Part shown: in pieces, positions 23,040-32,707 of the stretch
How the letters are laid out: each line of letters begins with the position of its first letter
How positions within the stretch are numbered: position 1 is the stretch's first letter
Source of the DNA: Bremia lactucae
Lineage: Eukaryota; Oomycota; Peronosporomycetes; Peronosporales; Peronosporaceae
Assembly (NCBI RefSeq): GCF_004359215.1
Contig: NC_090610.1
Location: forward strand, 9,722,011-9,786,010
DNA: 64,000 nucleotides
Direction: 5' to 3'
Position numbers and translations under genes: made by a program
The notes under the pieces: generated by a model
Told to the model about the DNA's origin: nothing
What the model saw: the letters and a program-made list of their open reading frames with translations, nothing else
Databases searched by the model: none

Positions 23040-23445
23040 GTGCCTCAGGCCTTTGAAAGACAATGGACTACCTAGGGCCTTTGCGAGCCACGTAACCTTT
23101 TAAGATTTGCTTACATTATTTTACCAAAGTTTTAAAGTGTCCGAAGGTTCGACTTTCTTATGTCCTTGGAGAGGACTTGTCAATACGCATAAGTTTAAGA
23201 GTAAGAGCGAACAATTAAATTACCTTTGGAATCACTTTTCGATTGTTTTCTCTCATTGATTATGGTAGAAATTGTTTACTCACCTCAATTGGTCAACGCA
23301 CACTAGTACGCCTACGTTCCCAAATGACTCTTCGCTCTGGTTTAACCTCATTCGTTTTGAGCTTTTCCTCGCATTTGACTGCCCGCGAGTGCAAATGTGG
23401 CTAAAATGGAGCAATTCTATTGTTCTTTAGACATCTACACAATCA
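23040..23445. other. Intergenic spacer upstream of EEP gene
   Basis: About 400 bases with no coding signal. It should hold the EEP gene promoter (minus strand) and the 3' region of the small gene to its right. Confidence 0.4.
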
Positions 23446-23736
23446 TCATAGCAGCCAGCTAAAAGTAAATACAGCAAGCATGGATATGACATCAGCAACA
23501 AATTTCTGACCTTTCGTGTCGTCACCAATGTTCTCGGCGCATGTTACATTTTCTTCCAGCCAGGGGCGGTCACGGTGTCGACTCAAAATATAGTCGTAAA
23601 GATCTAACTCCATGCCAGTTGATTCGTCGAATAACGGGGTGCCCCCAAGGTACATTGTCGTAACAAGATCGCCATACTTATTGCGATTATTAGCTTTGAT
23701 CCATGCTTGGATGGCTTCTTTTTCTTCGTCCGACAT
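23446..23736 (-). CDS. Small hypothetical protein with C-terminal hydrophobic segment
   Basis: ATG at 23736 gives 96 residues (MSDEEKEAIQAWIKANNRNK...). The acidic N-terminus is followed by a GDLVTTMYLGGTPLFDE stretch, a LYDYILSRHRDRPW stretch, and a hydrophobic C-terminus (FVADVISMLAVFTFSWLL) that could be a tail anchor. No family is recognised with certainty. The composition and the GGTPLFDE-type segment look like a real protein rather than a shadow. No gene overlaps it on the other strand. An intron at the 3' end cannot be ruled out. Confidence 0.6.
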   Translation of the reverse strand: MSDEEKEAIQAWIKANNRNKYGDLVTTMYLGGTPLFDESTGMELDLYDYILSRHRDRPWLEENVTCAENIGDDTKGQKFVADVISMLAVFTFSWLL

Positions 23737-23779
23737 TATTTGGATCTTTAAACAATGGCTTCGTGAGCTTAAAGTCAAG

Positions 23780-24430
23780 TAAAATTTGCCTTCCTTTCGT
23801 AATCAAAATAAACGCACATCACGCTTAAGTCCGATGGTCATAGTCTAAAACGCCTAATCAGGTTCGATTCGTTGCAACAAAGCTGCCGAAAAAGACCAAT
23901 CCCCATTAACGGCAAGGAGTCATTACCAATGAACGACCCTCTTGTCAAGTTTTTTTTTTTAGAGTCTGCCTGTTTGGTGACTACGAGTTTGTGGCAGCCA
24001 AAATTCGTTCGGTTGTTGCTGTATAACTTTCAAGGCATTGGGTTCGAAAATTTTACATGACCAACCATTACGTGCTGGGACCGTAGAAACAATTAAACAG
24101 ATTCGAAGAACAGTTTTTTCTATTTACTGAATTCAAACATTTACATATACAAGCCGACATTCATCACCACCTCCTGTTTTGCATTTTTACTCCGTGCTTT
24201 GTGCTGTCACGCCATTGTGACAGTAAAGATTGTTATCCATGCAAGCCCGTCACGTGTCTGGTATAAAGACGATCCTCGTACAAAATTATCTGACTTTAAT
24301 ATTACCGCAAATAGAGTAAAAAACAAAGCTGTTGTAAGCCAACCTATATTTTCAGCACCAGCCAGTTACTTCTAAAAAGCCACGATACCATTCATGCCAG
24401 CGATAGTAACAATTACGAATAATCACGGAA
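23780..24430. other. Intergenic spacer
   Basis: AT-rich, no convincing reading frame. A 62-codon plus ORF at 23872-24060 shows no family signal. Confidence 0.4.
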
Positions 24431-25235
24431 GAGCACTGCCGCTTTAACCGGGTAATACTCCGATGGGTAACGGCAATAGCGGCTTTCCGTAATGACTTCC
24501 GTCTGTAAAACCGTCATCTGTGGACGGAAAAGGATCCAATTTGGTGGGCTGCACGAACAGCATTTTGCTCATCCTGACTCTTAATCCCAGTCCTCTATGA
24601 AATTGTGGCTCATCATGCACGTACGCTAAGTATCGATACGTTTCAGCGTACCGATACGTGTAAAGTCGCCCACAAGAAAGACAGGAGCATCCCCTGCAAT
24701 GATCTGAATGCGTTTGCACAATAATTTCGACTCCTCTTATGTGCATTCTGACCATCAAAATCCAACTATGTGTTGAAAAAAAGAGCACCTGGTGCGTGGC
24801 GAGAATAAAACGTTTGTTCATACGGACACAAGCGCCGTCCCACCTTTGTTTCCGAACGTGTCTGGTCGCTCCGAGAGCCAGAACGTGCCATGATCGAAAC
24901 GCTTTAGCACAAAAGGATCGTAGAAAATCTGGACATGCTCACCATTGCGTTCACGTTCAAAGCCAAAGCGCTCGTATGGAATTTTCAGCAAGCTCGACAG
25001 AATTGAAGACGTTTCACCTTTTTAGAATTTTAAACACCCTTTTGAAAAAAATCGCTCGGTACCTCCATTTCCGCAAGCTGTAGTTTGAGCCCCTATTGCG
25101 TACCTAATAGAACGGGAGGATGTTGATCAATTAGGCCCGCGACAAATCCCTTGCGATGCTCCCAGTCATTCAATCCGTCGCCATTGCCGGCAAAACGCAG
25201 GTTAAAGGTCATTATTTTCAGGCTTATTGTTGACT
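24430..25235 (-). pseudogene. Decayed EEP-family copy 2
   Basis: Minus-strand remnant related to the intact EEP gene at 21815-23035. Reading from 25216: MTFNLRFAGNGDGLNDWEHRKGF, then VLLGTQ followed by a TAG where the catalytic Glu should be. The exon-2 part starts near 24990 (PYERFG-like) and runs to about 24430. The GDFN block near 24670 is shifted by a lost codon (GDF-TRIGT in one frame, TYRYAETYRYL in the next). The C-terminal SDHYPI block near 24460 survives only as SDGYYP-like sequence. The same intron position is recognisable, so this is a genomic duplicate, not a retrocopy. Confidence 0.85.
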
Positions 25236-25489
25236 GCCTCATAGTTAGTGATACAAATTTAAATCAGCACCTTTTACAACGTAATAGACGTCATGATGCA
25301 CTTATATTTGCGGCCTGTTCCGGCCCATGACTGTGATGCCTCCACACTGGAGGTTAACATCCCAAAACCGAGTATCGCATTTACAAAAAGGCCTTTCATT
25401 TGAAAAGAATCAGCCAAAGATTGAGTCGGCCTTTAATAAATAATCCACTTTGATTCGATAAAAATGGTAAACAAACGCATGTTGATTGG

Positions 25490-27480
25490 ATGAAATTCAT
25501 TGTGGTAAATCGAGCCAAAATTCAGACGATGGCAGGCGCAGAGGCGTTGCGCACCCTGGAGACGCGGGCCATTCGCGATGCGCAGCTCACAACCTACACG
25601 AGCAATTTAGGCTCTTTAGCGCTAGTGGTCTCAGTGATTTTGTGGCTCACACTTCCATCGCTGTGGGGCGTCGTCAGCGGCGACTGGAATGATAAAATCC
25701 TGCTGAGTCTGCTAGCTGCTACAGGTAAACGGTATCCTGTAGTCGCGGTATATTGCAAGACATCGCGCTTTAATAATTTTCAATGGCATTAGGTCATGGA
25801 GTCTTTGTACTCTCGGTGCTACTCGTACTGCGCGTGGCGCAAGTGCAGGGGGAGGAGCTCCTTATTCAATTAAATGCCAAGGTAGCGAGACGAATTGACC
25901 AAGGAAATTTATAATACTCATCGAATTTAATGCATGATTCTAGTATTTTTCACATGCAGCCAAGTCCGAAGATGTAGATGCTCCACGAAATCGTGCCGAT
26001 CAATGTACGTGTGGAAATATGAAGAATTTAAACCTGTAACGCTAAGTATTCCTCTTATTGCCGAAATGAAGTGAACGAAATCATAAAGCTCAAATCACTG
26101 CGTGGTCATTTGTCCGACACGAGCCATCTCTCGAACGCTATAGCGCAGACACCAGAAAAGCGCTCATTCTTCGACTCTGCTCCAGTTAAGACCGTCGAGG
26201 ACGGCAAAGCGTATCTTCGTCGCCTCCAAAAGCTCCAAAAAGACAATAAGATTATCGAATCAACGGAATCTGCTGTATATGACATGGGAAATTCGTACCA
26301 AAGCGACGCATTTGGGATCTTTGGAAATGCATCCATGGCTCCTCGTGTGTATCAAGCATCTGGCTTTGATCCACGTTTACAAGACCTAAATAATGGCGAG
26401 GGCCAAGAAGATCCATTGCGTACGTCGTCGCTTCCACATATTGCGTGGCAGCAGCTCGAAGAATGGGGACTGGCGATGTTTATGCATTTGTATTGCCGCA
26501 ATATTCGCCGGTTGCTGGCGTACCATGTCAAAGATGTTGTCGAGGCATTTCTAGTGAATGCGTCTGCTTTAAACGAACGTGGCGTGATGGCAGATGTCTT
26601 GCTCCGTCGTGTGCCGTCGCAAGCTTTACTTTGTCCACCGGGACAAACGAATCAAATGACAAATGTCTCGCTTTCGGATATGCTGCAAAACCTCGCGACA
26701 AGTCCACTGTTTTATAGTCAAGAGCGAGGGGTTTATTTGTTCAAGGAGCATCAAAGTGTACGTGCTTTTAGATGAAGGTCTTTGCTGGTAGTGACGGCTA
26801 AAAGCGTGTGTATAGTTTGAAAAATATTTGAATGTAGGGAATTCCAGCAGTACCGATTACTCGTCACTAGAACGTCAACAGTATGTACTCGAGCGACTCA
26901 TGATGCTCTCCAAGGATCGAAGCCTTGATCGATTTCGATGGAATAAAGGCTCGGCGTGGAAAGGCAAAGACTGGACGGATACGTTGCCAACAGATGCCGA
27001 CATTTTGATGAACACGTTTTGCTGCATGATGGACAATATGCTACCAGCAGAGAATGAGCGTGATCGACCCTTTTGGAGATCGTATTTCTGTAGCCAAGGC
27101 CCTAGCCGACCATTTACTCCACGTGTGCGCAGTCGTCTTTTTCTCGTACAGACAGTTATACGTCCTCCTCATTTCAAGGCGTTGGTCAAGGGTGCTGTTC
27201 GCGAAATTGTTCCGGTAAGTTTTAAAGATGATGAAGAATGGCGTTGGTGAATTAATTTCTGTGGGTTTCTGTAGGGAGAGGAAAATATTTTTCACGTTAT
27301 TGTCGTGTATCTCCATGCTGTGAAGAAACTAAAAGCTGTACGTTTACTTTAAGAGATGATGTATATTATATTTTTTTTATTATTCTTGGTGGTAATGTCG
27401 TTTGGTGTTAACACCAGGGCTACTTGGAAAGCATCAACCTGCATCGGATCATTGAGCAAGTCTTCGATGTTTCGAAATAA
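25490..27480 (+). CDS. TMEM209-like integral membrane protein
   Basis: Seven exons fit: 25490-25724, 25793-25881, 25965-26004, 26072-26761, 26838-27214, 27275-27337, 27418-27480, about 518 residues. ATG 25529 is an alternative start. Two membrane segments lie near the N-terminus (SLALVVSVILWLTLPSLWG and VFVLSVLLVLRVAQ). A low-complexity middle follows, then the conserved C-terminal region: YVLERLMMLSKDRSLDRFRW, PTDADILMNTFCCMMDNMLP, VIRPPHFKALVKGA, GEENIFHVIVVYLHAVKKLKAG. This pattern matches TMEM209 (cytochrome b561 N-terminal family), a nuclear-envelope protein in animals. Exon 3 is only 40 nt, and the ends of exons 3 and 4 are my best fit rather than certain. Confidence 0.8.
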
Positions 27481-28165
27481 TTCATATTGATGCCTTAATT
27501 TTTGCATAGCTTTAGTGTCTTGCTCAAACTGTTGATGGTGTGGCATATCTCACGTCGATATGTGAGTTCGATTGCTTAATAACATTATAGTTTGGTAAAT
27601 GTCGAGAATCAGGTACTGTTATAATTTTCGATGCGTGCCATCTTGTACGCATGGTAAGCTTGAATATATCGACACTGTTGGATTCTCGGGATAATCTTTT
27701 CATTTATTGGAAACTCGGCAGAAAGTAGAATGAATTCGCTTAGACAATAATATTAAATTTTAATTCTTTCACTCCTTTATTTGGTCAAGGTTTGCAATAT
27801 TTTATGCAGATTTACCCTAAACATGTTGGGGATTGTTACCTCGCAGTGACGATTAGCGCGTTTGCCGATCTTACGACGCCATGATCGTGGAAGTATCTCA
27901 CGCTTCATCCATCGTGCTTGAGTCCGGCAAATATTTTCTTCACGAGTCTAATCCATGAAAAGATATCCCAGGCCTATGTCTGGCACTATCCATGCCAAGC
28001 CCATGGCTGGGGCTCAGGGGGCAACGTCTTTAAGCTCTGCTAAAGAGGAACCTTTAAGATTTATAAAAAATCAAATTTTGTAGCCTGATTTTTTTCCGAC
28101 AACGGCTCGCTCCACAGTGACAAATAAATATTTGAGCAATAAAAAGCTATAAAAATAATCTTTTT
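27481..28165. other. Intergenic spacer
   Basis: About 690 AT-rich bases after the TMEM209-like gene. A short minus ORF at 27349-27546 mostly overlaps its last exon and is a shadow. Nothing else is recognised. Confidence 0.4.
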
Positions 28166-28310
28166 CACCTACTTCCACTGTCTCCTTCGTACTCATAAGA
28201 ACGGGATTGTGGCGCTCGAGAAGGTCATCCCCAAAATCTTTGCGGTGCTTCCAGCTAATTAACTTGCTGTAATTGCCGGGTATATTGAGTATCATTCCAA
28301 ATCTTTAAGA
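28166..28310 (-). pseudogene. EEP-family relic 3 (minus strand)
   Basis: Minus-strand translation ISWKHRKDFGDDLLERHNPVLMSTKETVE aligns with GWQYRKDHVADLIDRYHPVLMGTQEGLK of the intact EEP gene. Only the exon-1 part survives, and the DNA upstream of it has lost the NLRFAG block. A short fragment, clearly non-functional. Confidence 0.65.
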
Positions 28311-28559
28311 CTTATTGCAGTTTCTTGGTCAGATTCGGCATGACAAATGGATGCTTTGAGACTCAGATGAAAGAAGCTTCCGACTAATGCCAAACTTTTA
28401 ATTATATTAGAAGCTGCTTAACAGGCAACGCAGCTTAAGCCTTTTCATGCGGAAGCTTGGCAAACGCTTCAGCGACGACAGATTCGAGATGTTTAAAATA
28501 TTAAGGTTTCATTGGCAAGAATCCCGAATAAACCGCATCTTCGACTTCGGGATCATAAT

Positions 28560-28880
28560 TTAGTGGTCATGTTTTACAATTGATTTGTCTAGCATTCTAC
28601 GATCCAAAGAACCGAAGTGCTCACAAAATGGCTCTGTCCTCTCGCAGCAGCCTGACGCGGTTAGAATCTAATGGTGGGATTGTGTTTGCGTCCGTTTCGC
28701 GGATTAATGGTCGAAAGGCGCGTCAAAATGGCTCGAAAAAAAATAAAACGCATTTAGCTGATCCCAGATGTTTCCATGTCTTTTTTCTATGGGCGACTTT
28801 AATACGCTTATCGAACATTCAATATTCTGCTGACCATAATGGGTCACAATTTCATTAAGAATGGTCGAAGCTTGGCACTA
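28560..28880 (+). pseudogene. EEP-family relic 4 (plus strand)
   Basis: The plus-strand DNA at about 28718-28815 aligns with the EEP gene around its GDFN block: shared AACGCATTTAGCTGATC and GGCGACTTTAATACG stretches, giving MGDFNT, followed by VEAWHY matching YEAWPA. Upstream, an FYDP motif at about 28597 recalls the exon-2 start. Frames are interrupted. It points away from relic 3, so this pair is head to head. Confidence 0.6.
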
Positions 28881-29177
28881 CCAAATATAATATTCTAGAA
28901 GTAAAATATATAATAAACTGAGCTGTGTGCGCTACACGAACTTATCAACCTTTGCCATGGAAGAAAAATGGCACCAAGTCTGTCGACGACGGCATAGAAA
29001 GCCTCGTATTCGTTCTCCTCGTCATCTACTCGCTCCAACAAAGTCCTTTTGCGCTGCTATTCATGGTACACCCAAATAAAACCCTTCTTCATAGTGTTAA
29101 AGCCACTAAAAGTGACTCAAATTCAACGAATTTATGTCAACTTTCTCATTAATACTCTCCTGACACATTGTGGGTGA

Positions 29178-30169
29178 ATGGTACTAGATGAAGAAGCGCA
29201 AGTGGACTCGGTAGCAGAGATATCCCTTCAAAAACAGGCCCAAATCATTCAACGCATTGAAGCCATTGCAACCACTTTGCACACTTCCTCACTGCTGTGC
29301 GATGCCCTGCGTGTCATCGTGGAGCACTTTGACCTCGATTCAGTCCTTCCAGATCCAGTCTATGAAACTGCGATTGCCAATATTGGACCATTAATTGTCG
29401 GCTACGGTCTCGGGAGCTTTTGCGATTCATCGAATGCCGTGCATCAATTGGCATTTCTCGTCGCTTTACGAAAAGCTCTAGGCCACATCCTGGCAACAAG
29501 AAATGCACACGTGTTGAAAGGGTTTCAATCCTTCCATCTCGATACCGAGATCTTTGATCCCGTTATGAACAAGGTAAGGTCAATGTATAAGTATACGATC
29601 AAATGACTTAAGAAATGCTCGATCTTTCATAGGCCGACGTGGCAATCGCTACTCATTTCAAGCTTAAAATCATCCAAGAAAATGAACATGGAAAGCGTCA
29701 AGTTTTTCCTTGTAATCAAACCATCTTCTTTATGCCTCATTGTGGCAAAGCGCTGTACCAGAATGTCCTTGCTTGTAATTGGGGTTTGCAACTGCATCAC
29801 GTTGTAATTATTGGCAATAGGTACGCTCACGACAATCCACGTAAACACAATCGAATTTAATCCTCTGACTGTAGTTTTACAGCCTACGCTGATCGCGTGC
29901 TCGCACGCGTAGAACGGGAACAATTGTTACTTGTTCGCGTGCTGCCGTACGTCAATGAGACGGCATTATCGTGTGGCGTTGCAAGAACGCACGACGACTT
30001 TCGACATTACGAAGCAGCTTTTAACGACTTGAGCGTCCATGCTTTTCGACCATTCCATGCGCTTCATAACGAGAAACACGACAACGCATTCAAGACAGCG
30101 TTCGTAGGCGAGCTCGAAAACTCGCATATAATTTCTTCGATCACGCCTATAGCTTCTCAAAGAATGTAG
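29178..30169 (+). CDS. SRR1-like protein
   Basis: Three exons, 29178-29573, 29633-29820 and 29875-30169, giving 292 residues. Exon 2 to 3 uses the acceptor CTGTAG at 29871-29874, which produces IIGNSFTAYADR; the nearer TACAG acceptor would put a stop in frame. SRR1-domain features: the LIVGYGLGSFCDSSNAVHQLAFL block (about residues 72-95), FDPVMNKADVAIA, FFMPHCGKALYQNVL, and VVIIGNSF. SRR1 proteins are named for a plant phytochrome-signalling and clock gene and have homologues in fungi and animals linked to haem and clock regulation. Biochemical activity is not established. An upstream exon is possible since the start is close to the domain. Confidence 0.85.
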
Positions 30170-30429
30170 AAAAAAAATTGTAACCGTTCGAAAACGAATT
30201 TTGTCGTGACTGCTCCCTTTGTCTGGCCCGAAACGGGAACTTCCCACTAAACCATGGCTTACAACTTTTGGAATTTGCCCATTCATCGCGTCGCATTTGT
30301 CCGTTTCCATCACGTATTGCTTTCTTCAAACGTTACGACTTTTTTTTCTACGTGTGGAAAAAGGAGAAAAACACACGCAACGGTTGAAAACGTGTGTGCC
30401 ACTGTAGCTCGTGACCTTTCGTTCAAGGA

Positions 30430-32643
30430 ATGAAAGGGCGTGAATTGTTTGGTTGGACACGTCCGATGGACATTGCCGCAAAGAGCTCTCGTGTTTGTTT
30501 AAACTCGAGTTATGACAGCAAGAACAACGAGCTCGACGGTACGGAACGAGGTGGTCGATCGAGCAAAGAGCTTACGAAACTTACGGCTTGTGAGTCTAGG
30601 ACAAAGGCGTGTAGGAAGGATCAAGCTCAAGCAGACGATGTCTTGCACCAAGGAAGTCAAAAGGATATAGCCTGCATTGAAAGCTCGTTTACGTATCGAA
30701 ACGCAACGGATCAGGAGACGTTGGAGGACAAAGGACAGAAGAGTTGCGATCCTCCTGTTGCCAAAAGTACCCATTGGAAGTCTTGTACTGCGTCTTTGTC
30801 GACTTGCAAGAAAAGTACGTCTGAAGAACTTGTTTCGAGTACTTTTATTCCTCGAACTGTGACGTTTCGAAAAGGGGAAAAGAGTTTTTTGGATTTTCAT
30901 CAACACTATGCGATTACCCAGCACTTGGGGGAAGGTTCGTACTCGACCGTGAAACAAGTAACCCATCGTCAAAAGGGAGGCTTCTTTGCGTGTAAAATCG
31001 TTGATAAATTAAGTCTCTCAGCCGTCGATCGGACGGCGTTAACGCAAGAAGTTGGCGTTCTCTCAAGTATACACCACGTGAATATCATGCGTCTTTATGA
31101 AGTCATTGAAGACGATGCCAAGTGCTATTTAGTCACGGAATTAGCGAAAGGAGGTGATCTTTTTGATCGAATCGTAACACAAGGAAAATTCCATGAACGC
31201 GAGGCTCAGAAAATCGCTGCCGCTTTAGTCGATGCGTTGCATTATTGCCATGAACACAGCATCATTCATCGAGATGTGAAGCCAGAGAATGTATTGCTTT
31301 CAGACGATGATGTGAAATTGTGTGACTTTGGATTTGCCAAACAGCTCCGTCATCCGAACGAGCAAGCATTAGATTCATGTGGAACCCCGGGATACGCGGC
31401 TCCCGAGATCCTTGATGGACAATCGTATGGTCTTGAAGTCGACGTCTTTTCACTTGGTGTAGTCACGTACATTATGCTGTGTGGATACCCGCCATTTCCA
31501 ATGAAATTAGCGCAACTCCGAACGCATCGTTTTCACGTGCAGTATCCGTCAAAAGATTGGGCAGCAATACATCCGGATGTCAAGACTTTAATCTCGGCGA
31601 TGCTTCGTGTTGATCCAATGGAACGACCAACAATGGCATTGCTTCGAATGCATCCATGGATCCAAGCCGGTCGACTCATTCTTGAACGCTTTCGACGCGA
31701 AAAGGATAAACGACGGCGTTTAGTAGACCTTACCCGACGACAACAAGCGGCCGCGGCGATTCGAAAACAGCTTGTTATGGAAGGTTTTGACGCGATTAAG
31801 TATGGACGCAATGGGCTACCACATCGTACGAAACTACGTTTATCAATCGATGGTCAAGTGATGCATTGGCAGCCAAAGTTACTAAAGCGAAGTTTATTGC
31901 GGTGTCAAAACGCACGGCCTTTTACAAGTCTCTTTGGAATGACAAGTAAGGAACGGACCCATCCATTGACTCAGGAATGTGTCCTCGAAACTGAAAGTAG
32001 TCGTCTTCCAGCTCTGTGTACCGAGATAAATGACGATTTGGAGCACAGTATTCCAAGTCCTTTTCCAACCAGCTCTACAGACAATTCCTCAAACAATACA
32101 ATTGCTGAAAAACGGCTTTGGTGGCATTCCCTGCGTCGAGAACGTGGTTTGAAAACAGAGTGTACAGCCAGTAGCAACTGTTCCTTTTCGTCGCCGAAAA
32201 CGTCACTTGGAGCCAATGCAGTGCGCTTAGAAACACCCGAAACCGCTTCATTCGATCGACTTGATGATTCGATTCAGCTTCAAGACATTCGAGAGATGCG
32301 TCGTGGCGACGACGCACCGTTTTTTACAGGTTATGCCATGAATTGGCCCAATTCGTCGAAACGCGCCGTTGATTTTGCCTGTGTCTTGTCCATCTCGACG
32401 TGTTTTCGAGACCTGCATTTAGAATTTCCCAACCAAGGACTTCGAGATGGATTTTTACATTTACTCCAACAAGCGACGTTGCCATTACAAGCATCAGGTG
32501 CTTGTGAAAAGAACAGGACGTTGCCTCCTCCAGAACCATTTGCTTTGTCAAAGAAACGACCTCAAGCACCAAATGCAAAGCAATGGCGGAAATATTCTCA
32601 ACTCGACGATAATTTTGAAAATAATCAGGATGAATGGGAATAA
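30430..32643 (+). CDS. CaMK-type serine/threonine protein kinase with long N- and C-terminal extensions
   Basis: Intronless, 737 residues. The kinase domain spans about residues 158-415: glycine loop LGEGSYSTV (about 165), catalytic Lys in FACKIVDK (about 187), HRDVKPENVLL (about 280), DFGFAK (about 299), activation-loop SCGTPGYAAPE and GVVTYIMLCGYPPF. These are hallmarks of the CaMK group. No EF hands and no clear calmodulin site are visible. The N-terminal 150 residues are Ser/Thr/Lys-rich and disordered-looking. The C-terminal part (about 560-700) ends in a strand-rich block with FACVLSIST and LHLEFPNQGLRDGFLHLLQQA, suggesting a PH-like fold; this is inference. All catalytic residues are present, so it should be active. 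Confidence 0.9.
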   Translation: MKGRELFGWTRPMDIAAKSSRVCLNSSYDSKNNELDGTERGGRSSKELTKLTACESRTKACRKDQAQADDVLHQGSQKDIACIESSFTYRNATDQETLEDKGQKSCDPPVAKSTHWKSCTASLSTCKKSTSEELVSSTFIPRTVTFRKGEKSFLDFHQHYAITQHLGEGSYSTVKQVTHRQKGGFFACKIVDKLSLSAVDRTALTQEVGVLSSIHHVNIMRLYEVIEDDAKCYLVTELAKGGDLFDRIVTQGKFHEREAQKIAAALVDALHYCHEHSIIHRDVKPENVLLSDDDVKLCDFGFAKQLRHPNEQALDSCGTPGYAAPEILDGQSYGLEVDVFSLGVVTYIMLCGYPPFPMKLAQLRTHRFHVQYPSKDWAAIHPDVKTLISAMLRVDPMERPTMALLRMHPWIQAGRLILERFRREKDKRRRLVDLTRRQQAAAAIRKQLVMEGFDAIKYGRNGLPHRTKLRLSIDGQVMHWQPKLLKRSLLRCQNARPFTSLFGMTSKERTHPLTQECVLETESSRLPALCTEINDDLEHSIPSPFPTSSTDNSSNNTIAEKRLWWHSLRRERGLKTECTASSNCSFSSPKTSLGANAVRLETPETASFDRLDDSIQLQDIREMRRGDDAPFFTGYAMNWPNSSKRAVDFACVLSISTCFRDLHLEFPNQGLRDGFLHLLQQATLPLQASGACEKNRTLPPPEPFALSKKRPQAPNAKQWRKYSQLDDNFENNQDEWE

Positions 32644-32707
32644 ATTACAACGTTAGAAGAATAAAACGGGATTGTTCTGCGTTGTAAGGTGCTATTTTCA
32701 TGCACGA

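Noticed and set aside
29875..29882. Acceptor TACAG at 29878-29882 for SRR1 exon 3
   Set aside because: It gives an in-frame TGA; the acceptor at 29873-29874 keeps the frame and gives IIGNSF, the family motif.
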